This document shows positions 42,070 to 50,052 of a stretch of 64,000 bases of DNA, piece by piece. The translations under genes were made by a program, and so were the position numbers. The stretch spans positions 6,324,001-6,388,000 of the forward strand of contig NZ_CP108414.1 in NCBI RefSeq assembly GCF_035978755.1, given 5' to 3'. The notes below the pieces were generated by a model. The model saw nothing but the letters and a program-made list of their open reading frames with translations. It did no database searches and had not been told where the DNA came from. The stretch comes from Streptomyces sp. NBC_01298. GTDB taxonomy: Bacteria; Actinomycetota; Actinomycetes; Streptomycetales; Streptomycetaceae. Positions within the stretch are counted from its first letter, which is position 1; every line of letters begins with the position of its first letter.

Positions 42070-42882
42070 ATGCGCATCGGAGAGATCGCCGCGCTCGTCG
42101 GGGTCACCACCCGGGCGATCCGGCACTACCACCACGTCGGCCTGCTCCCCGAGCCGGACCGGCGCCCCAACGGCTACCGCGCCTACAGCGTGCGCGACGC
42201 CGTCCGGCTGGCCCGGGTGCGCCGGCTGACCGAGCTCGGGCTCAGCCTCGACGAGGTGCGCGACGTGCTCGCGGACGACGCGGGGCGCGAGCTCGCCGAG
42301 GTGCTGGCCGAGCTCGACACCGACCTCGCCCGCCAGCAGGCCGAACTGGCCGAGCGCAGGCGGCGCCTCGCCGTCCTGCTCGCCGCTCCGCCCGGGGAGG
42401 CCGAGCCGGTCTCGCCCGCGCTCGCGGAGCTGCTCGCCAAGGCGCCCGCGACGGCCTCGCCGTCCGCCGCGCTCGACCGGGAGCACCTGGGCCTGCTGGA
42501 CGCCTCGGGCGCCGTGGGGGAGGAGCTCTACGCCGTGCTCGGGACGGTCGCCGCCGATCCGTCCGTGCTCGCGCTGTACGAGCGGCTCGACGAGCTCGCC
42601 GACGCGGAAGCGGACGATCCCCGGATCGGGCCGCTCGCCGCGGAGCTGGTGGCCGCGGTGCCCGCCGAGGCGGTCGCGGCGGTGACGGAGGGGACGACGC
42701 AGAGCGGCGGTGGGCCGCAGGAGATGCCGGGCTTCCTCGAGGCCCTGCTCGCCGAGTACGCCCCGGCGCAGGCGGAGGTCGTCCGCCGGGTGATGGGGGC
42801 CTTCACGGACACCTGGGCCACGCAGACGAAGCAGATGAAGCAGATGAAGCAGATGAAGCAGACGGAGAGGGGCCGGGAATGA
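42070..42882 (+). CDS. MerR-family regulator with large effector domain
   Basis: A 270-residue protein whose ATG is next to the promoter. Residues 1-70 are the MerR winged helix (MRIGEIAALVGVTTRAIRHYHHVGLLPEPDRRPNGYRAY), followed by the linker coiled coil (about 75-115) and a roughly 150-residue ligand domain without the Cys of metal sensors. The C-terminus ends in KQMKQMKQMKQ, encoded by a tandem 9-base repeat. It overlaps a membrane protein gene by four bases. The effector is probably an organic compound. Confidence 0.92.
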   Translation: MRIGEIAALVGVTTRAIRHYHHVGLLPEPDRRPNGYRAYSVRDAVRLARVRRLTELGLSLDEVRDVLADDAGRELAEVLAELDTDLARQQAELAERRRRLAVLLAAPPGEAEPVSPALAELLAKAPATASPSAALDREHLGLLDASGAVGEELYAVLGTVAADPSVLALYERLDELADAEADDPRIGPLAAELVAAVPAEAVAAVTEGTTQSGGGPQEMPGFLEALLAEYAPAQAEVVRRVMGAFTDTWATQTKQMKQMKQMKQTERGRE

Positions 42883-43715
42883 GCGCGATACGCGCGGCAC
42901 GGATCGGGGTGGCCGCGGTGCTCCCCATGGAGCTGGCGCTGGTGGTGTGCCTGGCGGCCGGGGTGCGCCCGCCCGGCTGGGCCCTCGCCGTCGCCGAAGC
43001 GGTGGTGCTGGGGGTCCTCCTGCTGGAGGCGGGCGTCCTGTACTCCCTGTACGCGGCCTCCCGCGCCCGCGGCGCCGACCCCGCCGCGGCCCGCCGCGAG
43101 GCCGTACGGGCCGTGGTCCCCGTCCCCGTACGCCGCCTCGTGCTCCACGAGCTGCGGGCCTCCGCCGCCCTGGCCCGGTGGGCGCTGCGGCGGCCCCCGC
43201 ACGGGGTGCGGCCCGCAGACCACGCGGCCCCGTACACCGGGCCGCAGACGGCCATGATGTACGGGCTGGTGTTCGTGTCGCTGATCGAGACCGTGGCGCT
43301 GGCCTTCCTGATCCCCTGGCCGGCCGTCCACCGCGTGGTGCTCGTCCTCGACGTGTACGGGGTGCTGCTGATGCTCGCGCTGCACGCCGCCTGCGTCACC
43401 CGGCCGCACGTCGTGCGCCCCGACGGGACCCTGCGCATCCGCTACGGAGCCCTCTTCGACCTGACCGTCCCGCCGGACGCGGTGGCCTCGGTCCGGGTGG
43501 ACCGGCGCTACCCCGAGGGGCGGCTCGTCAGCCTCTCCGAGGACGGGGTGCTCGACCTGATCGTCGGCAGCCAGACCACGGTCACCGTGGAACTGGCCCG
43601 GCCGCTCGCCTTCCGCCGCCCCCTCGGCGCCCGCGCCGAAGCCCGTGTCATCCGCTTCCACGCGGACGAACCCCGCGCGCTCGTCGAGGCGCTTCGGCAG
43701 CCCGCACCCCCGTGA
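42879..43715 (+). CDS. Membrane protein co-expressed with MerR regulator
   Basis: A 278-residue protein starting at ATG 42879 within an ATGA overlap. It has about four hydrophobic segments (GVAAVLPMELALVVCLAAGV, WALAVAEAVVLGVLLLEAGVLY, MMYGLVFVSLIETVALAFLI, HRVVLVLDVYGVLLMLALHAA). A soluble C-terminal domain (RIRYGALFDLTVPPDAVASVRV ... FHADEPRALVEAL) resembles a bacterial PH-like fold. The function is unknown. Coupling to the MerR gene suggests the pair senses and answers one compound. Confidence 0.75.
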   Translation: MSAIRAARIGVAAVLPMELALVVCLAAGVRPPGWALAVAEAVVLGVLLLEAGVLYSLYAASRARGADPAAARREAVRAVVPVPVRRLVLHELRASAALARWALRRPPHGVRPADHAAPYTGPQTAMMYGLVFVSLIETVALAFLIPWPAVHRVVLVLDVYGVLLMLALHAACVTRPHVVRPDGTLRIRYGALFDLTVPPDAVASVRVDRRYPEGRLVSLSEDGVLDLIVGSQTTVTVELARPLAFRRPLGARAEARVIRFHADEPRALVEALRQPAPP

Positions 43716-43805
43716 CGGGCTGCCGCGGCGCCGACGGTGTCCGCCGAGCGTGACAAGCCCGTCCGCGCCTGTCTTGTCGAAATCGGCACGGGCCGAGAAC
43801 GGAGG

Positions 43806-44405
43806 CTAGCGGACCAGCCCGAAGGTCGTGGCCGCCATCGCCGCGCCCACCGCGGCGCCCGCGATGACCTGGGCGAGGGTGTGGTCCTTCAGCTCGACCC
43901 GGGACCAGCCGACGACTGCGACCAGCGGGTAGGCGAGCAGCAGCCAGGGCCCGTAGGTCATCGCGAGCATGGCGACGCTCCCGGAGGAGACGGCCGCGTG
44001 CACGCTGATCTTCCAGGCGGGGGTGACGGCGAGCAGGGCCGCGAGGGTGACCAGCATGGCCGCGATCAGCGCGATCATCGTGCGGGGCGAGCCGAGGAGC
44101 GCCATCAGCACGATGCCGGTGGCGACCGAGCCGATGATGAACACCATGACGACGATGCGCTGTTGCCGCTGGCCGACGTGCCGGTCGGCCCAGCGGCCGC
44201 GCCGGATGCCGTACTTGATGAAGGCCAGCGGGATGACGGCGGCGAACAGGCAGCCGAGGAGTCCCCAGCCGATCCCGGCGAGGCCGGCGGTGTGCCAGCC
44301 GATCAGGAGGGTGTCGAGGATGATCCAGGTCTTGGGGTCGAGCCCGTCGGTGATCAGACGGGCAGACCGGGACTCGGTGGGCCCGGGGTCGAGCGCGGTG
44401 GTCAT
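43806..44405 (-). CDS. PAP2-like integral membrane protein
   Basis: A 199-residue protein starting at ATG 44405 in an ATGA overlap with the upstream gene. About five membrane helices are present. KISVHAAVSSGSVAML and WSRVELKDHTLAQVIAG match motifs 2 and 3 of type 2 phosphatidic acid phosphatases (SGx and SRxxxxxH), while motif 1 (KxxxxxxRP) is not convincing. It may be a lipid phosphatase or a derivative. It is the last gene of the XRE/ImmA-IrrE/MAB_1171c-like operon. Confidence 0.75.
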   Translation of the reverse strand: MTTALDPGPTESRSARLITDGLDPKTWIILDTLLIGWHTAGLAGIGWGLLGCLFAAVIPLAFIKYGIRRGRWADRHVGQRQQRIVVMVFIIGSVATGIVLMALLGSPRTMIALIAAMLVTLAALLAVTPAWKISVHAAVSSGSVAMLAMTYGPWLLLAYPLVAVVGWSRVELKDHTLAQVIAGAAVGAAMAATTFGLVR

Positions 44406-45574
44406 GCGGTGGCCTCCTGGCCGGTCTCGGTGAGGAACGCGTCGGCCACGGAGGAGTGGTAGATCCGGGCGAGCTGGATGAGGCGCAGTACTTCGGTGGC
44501 GAAGTCGAGGTCGTCGATCCCGACGGCGGTCCCCGGCTCCTGGGCGCCGCGCGGCGGCAGGACGCCGCGGGCCTTGGCCTCGCGGGCCGCCCGCATCCGC
44601 AGGGCTTCGGCCGCCGGGCTCGTCGCCGGGTCGAAGCCGGCCTCCAGGGCCGCGCGGTGCGCGCGCTCGCGGACCTCTTGGGCGGTGTAGGCGTCCAGGG
44701 TGAGGGCGGCGTCGCGGATCTCGATAACCCGGCGGTACAGCCGCAGGCGCGGACTGCGCAGGAGGCCGGTCTTCAGGACGATGTCGGGGGAGACCGCGGT
44801 CAGGTCCTGCCAGAGCGGCTGGAGTTGCCGGTGGTGGCGGCCGTCCTGGACGGTGCGCCAGGCCACGCCGAAGGCGGGGATGCTGCTCCCGATGAGGATG
44901 AAGCCGATCGCCAGGTACTTCAGCGCGTCGGTGACGCCTTCGACCGCGATGTCGCTGGTCTCGTCCGTGAGTCCCACGAGGCGGCTCGCGATGTACCCGG
45001 CCCGCAGCAGGGTGTAGAGCACGCCGACGGCGGTCCCGATGCCCATGAGGCGGACGCCGGTCCGCAGCCACAGGGCGCTGGCGTGCCGGGCGCTGCCCCA
45101 GAAGAGCCCGGTGGCGGTGGCCATGGCGATGCCGAGGTAGACGACGAAGAGGAGGTAGTAGACCGTGGCCCAGCCGTTGCCGGCCGTCTCCTCGAAGAAG
45201 TCGGTCATTTCGTGGGGCCGTGGCACGAAGAAGGCGAAGAGCACCCCCATGGCCGTCATCGCGGTCAGGGCGGCGTAGTGGCGGACCCGCAGCCGACGGC
45301 CGGTCTCCGGGCGGGCGATGGCGACGACGAAGTCGACGACGGCGCCGGCCGCGATCATGCCCAGCCAGTGCTTGACGAGGGTGGAGAGGTTGTTGACCCC
45401 CGCCCAGTCGTCCAGGGTGCGCATCACGCCGGGGAGGCGGAGCGTCATGGAGACGGTCAGGGCGGCGAACGCCGCCCACAGGGCCCTCTGTTTGACCGAC
45501 CGGACGGCTGAGGGGGCGCGCCAGAGCGTCACGGTCCAGAGCATGACCAGGATGGCGATTTCCAGGTGTTTCAC
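44402..45574 (-). CDS. MAB_1171c-like multi-helix membrane protein (putative transporter)
   Basis: A 390-residue protein. GTG 45574 is chosen because it lies one base after the stop of the metallopeptidase gene. The first 250 residues contain about seven hydrophobic helices (for example AALTAMTAMGVLFAFFV, VYYLLFVVYLGIAMATATGLF, LKYLAIGFILIGSSIPAFGVAW). The rest is a cytoplasmic helical tail (LRLYRRVIEIRDAALTLDAYTAQEVRERAHRAALEAG). This is the family labelled MAB_1171c putative transporter, which typically follows an ImmA/IrrE-type gene in actinomycetes. The substrate is unknown. Confidence 0.8.
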   Translation of the reverse strand: MKHLEIAILVMLWTVTLWRAPSAVRSVKQRALWAAFAALTVSMTLRLPGVMRTLDDWAGVNNLSTLVKHWLGMIAAGAVVDFVVAIARPETGRRLRVRHYAALTAMTAMGVLFAFFVPRPHEMTDFFEETAGNGWATVYYLLFVVYLGIAMATATGLFWGSARHASALWLRTGVRLMGIGTAVGVLYTLLRAGYIASRLVGLTDETSDIAVEGVTDALKYLAIGFILIGSSIPAFGVAWRTVQDGRHHRQLQPLWQDLTAVSPDIVLKTGLLRSPRLRLYRRVIEIRDAALTLDAYTAQEVRERAHRAALEAGFDPATSPAAEALRMRAAREAKARGVLPPRGAQEPGTAVGIDDLDFATEVLRLIQLARIYHSSVADAFLTETGQEATA

Positions 45575-45575
45575 T

Positions 45576-46277
45576 TCACGACCACGTGTTTCGAACGGGG
45601 TGCCCGAGGGCGTCATGGAGGCGTACGAGACGGTCCTCGGCCTCACTGTCGGTGGAGGTCGACTGCGTCGTGTGATAGCGCCCGGCCCGCTCGTGGATGA
45701 GCGTGGCCAGGGTCTCCGCCTGCCGCTCCTGCGGGCTGGCGAACTTGCTCCGCCCCATGAGGTGCGCCAGGCGGTCGATGTCGAGGCCGAGTTCCTCGTC
45801 GATCGATTCGGTCCTGCGCGCCACGCTCCGGATCCGGGCGGCCTCGGTGCGGATGATCGAGGCCACGGGCAGCTCGGGCCGGTCGATTCCGGAGACGGCC
45901 GTGTGCGTACGCGTCAGCAGGCGCTGGAAGTGTTCGGAGGCCCGGGCGATCTCCCGCTCCGAGGGCTGTTCGGGGATGTCGAGTTCGGGAGCGACATGGC
46001 CGAGCAGCATGTGCGAGATCTCGTGGAGGACGATCTGCACCTTGAGGATCTCGGCCGCGACGGCGTCGTAGAAGACGAGGTCGGCGACGTCCAGTCCGAG
46101 CCAGATCCCGCAGGGCAGGGCCGGGTCGGGGGGTCCGTCGAGGGGCAGCAGGATCAGCGGCCGGCCGCGCTGTGCGGCGATGCCCTCGCAGAAGGCCTCC
46201 AGATCGAACGGCCGGGGGATGACGAGCCGGTCCGCGACGGCGGCGCACTCCGCGTCGGCACGCTTCCACCAGCGCAT
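45576..46277 (-). CDS. ImmA/IrrE-family zinc metallopeptidase-like protein
   Basis: A 233-residue protein starting at ATG 46277. The zinc-peptidase signature HEISH lies in VQIVLHEISHMLLGH, and the upstream core GIWLGLDVADLVFYDAVAAEILK is as in ImmA/IrrE proteins. Such proteins cleave or titrate a partner XRE repressor. The XRE gene at 46440 lies just upstream in the same direction, which fits. A helical C-terminal half (EEARR-type repeats to DALGHPVRNTWS) is extra. It is coupled to the membrane protein gene downstream. Confidence 0.85.
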   Translation of the reverse strand: MRWWKRADAECAAVADRLVIPRPFDLEAFCEGIAAQRGRPLILLPLDGPPDPALPCGIWLGLDVADLVFYDAVAAEILKVQIVLHEISHMLLGHVAPELDIPEQPSEREIARASEHFQRLLTRTHTAVSGIDRPELPVASIIRTEAARIRSVARRTESIDEELGLDIDRLAHLMGRSKFASPQERQAETLATLIHERAGRYHTTQSTSTDSEAEDRLVRLHDALGHPVRNTWS

Positions 46278-46439
46278 GGTCGCCCTCCCCGCCGCTCGTC
46301 GCCCGGTCCGCACACCTGATCGGGTTTGAGGGTAACCGGAAGCACAGCAAGGGCTAAGGGGCGGCCGATCGGTGGCCGGAATATGGCTACCGGGGTGGAG
46401 CGCGTGGCCGATTCGCGCCTCAGGACTCCCCTTCGCGCG

Positions 46440-46952
46440 TCAGGATTCCTTGCCGCGACGGCGGCGGGGCTTCACATCCGGAAGCCCTTCGGCCTTCCGG
46501 AGCTGCTTGATCAGGCCGGTCACGGAGCGCATGGACCCGGCGGACAGCCCGCTCAGCCGGAAGGCCGCGGCCTTCACCTGCTCGTCCTCCAGGACCTGGG
46601 CGAACTCGTCGGCCGCCGCGGCCTTGCCCATCTCCTCGCGCAGCCGGGCGATCCGTTCCTCGATCCGCTGCTCGATCACCTGGGCGTTCTCGCCGTCGGC
46701 CAGGTACCCGACGGTGACGCCGAAGAAGTTGGCGATCGCGCGGATCGAGTCGATGCCCGGATTCGGGTTGTTGTTCAGGCGGATGGTCTGGACCGTGCCG
46801 TGCGAGACGGAAGGCCCGGACAGCTTCTTGGTGCCCTCGGCGATCTCTTGGTACGTGTACGGGCCCCGGCCGGCCGGGTGGATCGTCTCGATCAAGAAGC
46901 CGAGGCGGTCACCCATGGTGTCCCGCCGGCCGGTGGGGGTCTCCTCACCCAT
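46440..46952 (-). CDS. XRE-type regulator of the ImmA/IrrE cassette
   Basis: A roughly 170-residue protein (ATG 46952, or GTG 46955; GGGAG precedes both). The N-terminal Cro/CI helix-turn-helix reads LIETIHPAGRGPYTYQEIAEG ... VSHGTVQTIRLNNNPNPGIDSIRAIANFFGVTVGYLADGE. A helical oligomerisation region follows (about 95-170). It starts the four-gene cassette. Two dyads of the TCTAS-N4-CTAGM type lie in its promoter and two more around the outward promoter, so it is the likely binder. The partner peptidase suggests derepression by cleavage. Confidence 0.85.
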   Translation of the reverse strand: MGEETPTGRRDTMGDRLGFLIETIHPAGRGPYTYQEIAEGTKKLSGPSVSHGTVQTIRLNNNPNPGIDSIRAIANFFGVTVGYLADGENAQVIEQRIEERIARLREEMGKAAAADEFAQVLEDEQVKAAAFRLSGLSAGSMRSVTGLIKQLRKAEGLPDVKPRRRRGKES

Positions 46953-47024
46953 CACCGTCACTGCTCCCGTCTGCCCGTCCGCTGCTGGATCGTGTAGTCC
47001 AGTACTAAATCATCACCGGCATTA

Positions 47025-47083
47025 TCTACCTGCCTAGATGGCTTTCGCCACACAGTGCAACGAATTCCGTCTACCCAGCTAGC
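47025..47083. promoter_or_regulatory. Two TCTAC-N4-CTAGM dyads in the XRE promoter
   Basis: TCTACCTGCCTAGA at 47025-47038 and TCTACCCAGCTAGC at 47070-47083 have centres 45 bases apart. On the minus strand a TTGCAC (47055-47060) and TAGGCA (47031-47036) pair with an 18-base spacer forms a possible promoter whose -10 lies within the first dyad. Confidence 0.7.
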
Positions 47084-47138
47084 GGACCCGTGGGAATGTG
47101 ACCCACGCCATATTGCCCGCAGGGCGCCCCGCAGAGCC

Positions 47139-47239
47139 TTGACAGGGCGTGTGTACGGCGGCGTATCTTCGTCCAGCCGTCTAGCGCACTAGATGGATCG
47201 GCACTCAAAAGCTCGACGCACCGTGTCTAGCCGACTGAG
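47139..47239 (+). promoter_or_regulatory. Outward promoter with two further TCTAG-N4-CTRAR dyads
   Basis: TTGACA at 47139-47144 and TATCTT at 47164-47169 with a 19-base spacer form a strong rightward promoter. TCTAGCGCACTAGA at 47180-47193 covers the expected start point, and TCTAGCCGACTGAG at 47226-47239 lies downstream, 46 bases centre to centre. No convincing rightward gene follows. The region to 47534 holds only hairpins. Confidence 0.7.
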
Positions 47240-47337
47240 TGGCCGAGCCGGTGGGCGAAGGCGGATGAGGAAGGGGCGCGGGCGCCGTCACGGCGTCCGG
47301 CTCCGGGTGCGGGGCCGCGTGCGGGGCGCTCGCTCGC

Positions 47338-47364
47338 GGGCTGAGGTACGGGGGTCCTCAGCCC
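47338..47364 (+). terminator. Hairpin that may end the orphan transcript
   Basis: GGGCTGAGG and CCTCAGCCC surround TACGGGGGT, about 165-190 bases after the outward promoter, suitable for terminating a short RNA. There is no U-tract. Confidence 0.5.
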
Positions 47365-47463
47365 GGGGCGGGCGAACCGCTCGCCGAGGGGAGCCGACGC
47401 CCGTCGGCGGGGCCCGGTGGAATCCAACGGGGGAGCCGCCGCCGGGCCGCGCGGTCCGGCCCC

Positions 47464-47497
47464 GACCCGGGACGCGATCCAAGGCGCGTCCCGGGTC
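47464..47497 (-). terminator. Terminator of the AraC gene
   Basis: GACCCGGGACGCG and CGCGTCCCGGGTC are perfect 13-base arms, 38 bases beyond the AraC stop. Confidence 0.8.
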
Positions 47498-47534
47498 GCG
47501 ATGCGGGGCTTGGTCCGGGGTTTGGTCCGGGCCC

Positions 47535-48440
47535 CTAGTCGGTCAGCATCACGCTGCTGACCCGGCCCCGCATCCGGTCCAGGACCGAACCCGGTGCCAG
47601 CCCGCCGCGCAGCAGGACGAACCGGGACGGGGGCAGCCCCGTCATCGCCTTCACCTCGCGGCTCAGGTGCGCCTGGTCGTGGTAGCCGCACACGGCCGCC
47701 ACCTGCGCGGCCGCCGTTCCCGCCGCCAGCAGCCGCAGCGCGTGCTGCAGTCGGAACACCCGGGCCATGGCCTTGGGGGAGAGGCCCACCTGCTCGCGGA
47801 ACCGTGCCCGTACGGTACGGGCGCTCCACCCCGTCGCGGCGCTCACCCGGGTCAGGGAGCGGGTGTCGGCCCAGAGCCCGGAGAGGGCTCCGACGACCTC
47901 GGGCGCGCAGGAGGGGCCGGCGTCGAGCCGGGCGCAGAAGAGGGCGTCCAGCAGGGCGAACCGCTCCGTCCAGGAGGGGAGCGCCTGGAGCCGTTCGGTG
48001 AGGTGGTGGCCCTGCCGTCCGAGCACCTCCACCAGATCCACGTGGGCGTCCTCGAAGTGCCACATGGGGACGCCGAAGAGCCGGTAGCAGCCCTGCGGGG
48101 TCATGTTCACCTCCAGCCCGTGCACCACCCCCGCGTGCATTCCGATCGCCGGCACCGTGCGCGGGCCGCTGATCATGGCCCGGGCGGCCGGCCGCAGTTG
48201 GGCCGCGGCGAGGTTCTCCGTACGGGAGACCCACAGGCCCTCGGAGAAGCTGAACACCAGCGTCACGCAGCCGGTGGGCAGCTCCAGGCGGCGTCTCGGG
48301 GTGGTGAACTGGGTGTGGAAGCCCGTGTAGTTGATGATGAGCGGCCGCAGCGCGGGGGCCGGCTGCCGGCGGCGCGCCGATCGGCTTCCCGGGGTGGTGG
48401 CGGGCAGGGTGCGTACGTCGAAGGCGTCGATCGAGCCCAT
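47535..48440 (-). CDS. AraC-family transcriptional regulator
   Basis: A 301-residue protein starting at ATG 48440. The N-terminal beta domain (about 25-130; LEVNMTPQGCYRLFGVPMWHFED) binds an effector. The C-terminal AraC domain has two helix-turn-helix units (RVSAATGWSARTVRARFREQVGLSPKAMARVFRLQHAL, then VAAVCGYHDQAHLSREVKAMTGLPPSRF). It is divergent from terD across 93 bases, so it may control the TerD gene as well as itself. The effector is unknown. Confidence 0.9.
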   Translation of the reverse strand: MGSIDAFDVRTLPATTPGSRSARRRQPAPALRPLIINYTGFHTQFTTPRRRLELPTGCVTLVFSFSEGLWVSRTENLAAAQLRPAARAMISGPRTVPAIGMHAGVVHGLEVNMTPQGCYRLFGVPMWHFEDAHVDLVEVLGRQGHHLTERLQALPSWTERFALLDALFCARLDAGPSCAPEVVGALSGLWADTRSLTRVSAATGWSARTVRARFREQVGLSPKAMARVFRLQHALRLLAAGTAAAQVAAVCGYHDQAHLSREVKAMTGLPPSRFVLLRGGLAPGSVLDRMRGRVSSVMLTD

Positions 48441-48532
48441 GGCCGTTTGCTCCTCCCGCTGTTGCGCGGCCGGTGATACCGCGCGGTCGGCCGATGATGG
48501 CAGGTCGCCGGGCTCGATGTCAGGATGCGTGC

Positions 48533-49978
48533 ATGACAGAGATCATCAAGGGGGGAAACCTTCCGCTGGGCGGTGAGCCGATGCGCGTCGCCGTCGTACG
48601 CCGCGACGGCGGGCCCGGCTCGCCGGCGGTCGACGCGGCCGCGCTTCTGGTCGGGGCGGGCGGCAAGGTCAGGGGCCGGGGCGACCTGGTGTTCTACAAC
48701 CAGCCCGAGCACGCGGCGAGCGCCGTACGGCTGTTGGGCGACGCCCGGGGGGACGGCGGGGTCACCGCCGACTGGCTGGAGATAGACCCCGGCCGCGTCG
48801 AGCCGTCGGTGGAACGGATCGTCGTCGCGGCGTCCTGTGACGGCGGGGCCTTCGGGGAGGTCGCTGATCTGTACCTGCGGGCGGTCTCCGAGGCCACCGG
48901 GGAGCAGCTCGCGCTGTACGCCGTGGAGGGCGCCACGACGGAGACCGCGATCCTGCTCGGCGAGTTCTACCGCAGGGACGGGGGATGGAAGTTCCGCGCG
49001 GTGGGGCAGGGCTACGCGTCCGGACTGCCGGGCCTGGCCGCCGACTTCGGCTTCACGGTGCCCGAGGACCCCGAGGGACCCGAGGACCCCGAGGGACTCG
49101 AGGACGGCGAAGACCGCGAGGAGGAGGAGCCCGCCACGGCGCCGTTCCCCGACCGGCTCCCGCTCCCGCCGCCCCTGCCGGAGCCCGCGGCGCCGGCCGT
49201 TCCCGCGGCCGTGCCCGCGCCGCCGGCCTTCCGGCTCCCGCCGGCGGAGTCCGCGCCGCAGCTGTCCGACGGCGTGGAGAAGACGACCGGCCCCGCCTCG
49301 ACCGGCCCCGCCCCGGTCGCCGCCGCCCCGGCCGCCGCCGTGCCGGGCGAGGTGCCGTCGGGGCGGCGCAACGCGCTCCCCGCCGAGTTCGGGAAGGAGT
49401 TCCCGGAGGTCCGCTACTCCGGCCGGGGCCGCGAGGTCATCGAGGTCGACACCCGGCTTCCGCGCGGTTTCGTGGTGGTCGACCTGGTGAAGGAGGCCGA
49501 GGGGTACGTGCACGTCAACGTCCTGGACCGCGGCTCGGACCACGGCAGGCAGATCATGGTCAGCGTGCTCGACGACCTGCGCGGCCGGACCGTCTTCCGC
49601 CACGGGGGCAAAGCCGCGATCCGGCTGGAGGTGGACACCTACCTGTGCGCGTGGACGATCACCCTGCGCCCGGTGACGGTCGTCCACGAGCTCGACGAGC
49701 GGATCGAGGGACGCGGACCGGACGTACTGGCCTACTCCCGCTCCATCGACCACATCAAGGTCGGGAACCTCGGCAGGGGGGACGAGCGGGGCTACATGAC
49801 GGTCCATGCCGTCCGGAACAACGACAACCGCGAGCTGGTCTTCGAGCGCGAGAGCCGCGGCCGCAACACCGTCGAGGTGCCCATGAGCCCGCGCCTCCTG
49901 GTGATCGACGCCCCCGGCGCCTGGTCCGTGGAACCCACCGAGCTGAGCGCCATCGGCTTCTGGATCCGCAACCGCTGA
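48533..49978 (+). CDS. TerD-family protein with long Pro/Glu linker and second domain
   Basis: A 481-residue protein starting at ATG 48533. The TerD domain (1 to about 175) begins EIIKGGNLPLGGE and contains GGKVRGRGDLVFYNQPEHA, ASCDGGAFGEV, EFYRRDGGWKFRAVGQGYASGL, with acidic loops that bind calcium. Residues about 180-275 form a Glu-then-Pro-rich linker. The C-terminal roughly 200 residues are a beta-rich domain (FVVVDLVKEAEGYVHVNVLDRG, RTVFRHGGKAAIRLEVDTYLCAWTITLRPV) like those joined to TerD in streptomycetes. No other ter genes are adjacent. A role in envelope or stress processes is inferred. Confidence 0.9.
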   Translation: MTEIIKGGNLPLGGEPMRVAVVRRDGGPGSPAVDAAALLVGAGGKVRGRGDLVFYNQPEHAASAVRLLGDARGDGGVTADWLEIDPGRVEPSVERIVVAASCDGGAFGEVADLYLRAVSEATGEQLALYAVEGATTETAILLGEFYRRDGGWKFRAVGQGYASGLPGLAADFGFTVPEDPEGPEDPEGLEDGEDREEEEPATAPFPDRLPLPPPLPEPAAPAVPAAVPAPPAFRLPPAESAPQLSDGVEKTTGPASTGPAPVAAAPAAAVPGEVPSGRRNALPAEFGKEFPEVRYSGRGREVIEVDTRLPRGFVVVDLVKEAEGYVHVNVLDRGSDHGRQIMVSVLDDLRGRTVFRHGGKAAIRLEVDTYLCAWTITLRPVTVVHELDERIEGRGPDVLAYSRSIDHIKVGNLGRGDERGYMTVHAVRNNDNRELVFERESRGRNTVEVPMSPRLLVIDAPGAWSVEPTELSAIGFWIRNR

Positions 49979-50052
49979 CCACTGACCGCAGCCCGGGAAC
50001 CAGGCGAGGCGTCCCCAGCGATGCCCCGCCCCGGACGCGGCGGCCGCCTAGC

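Noticed and set aside
47193..48476. Rightward open frame across the AraC gene, starting just after the outward promoter
   Set aside because: The product is Arg/Gly-rich nonsense, and most of it is antisense to a well-formed AraC protein.
48533..49978. TerD as part of a tellurite-resistance or ter defence operon
   Set aside because: No TerB, TerC or other ter partners flank it; streptomycetes carry many lone TerD genes.
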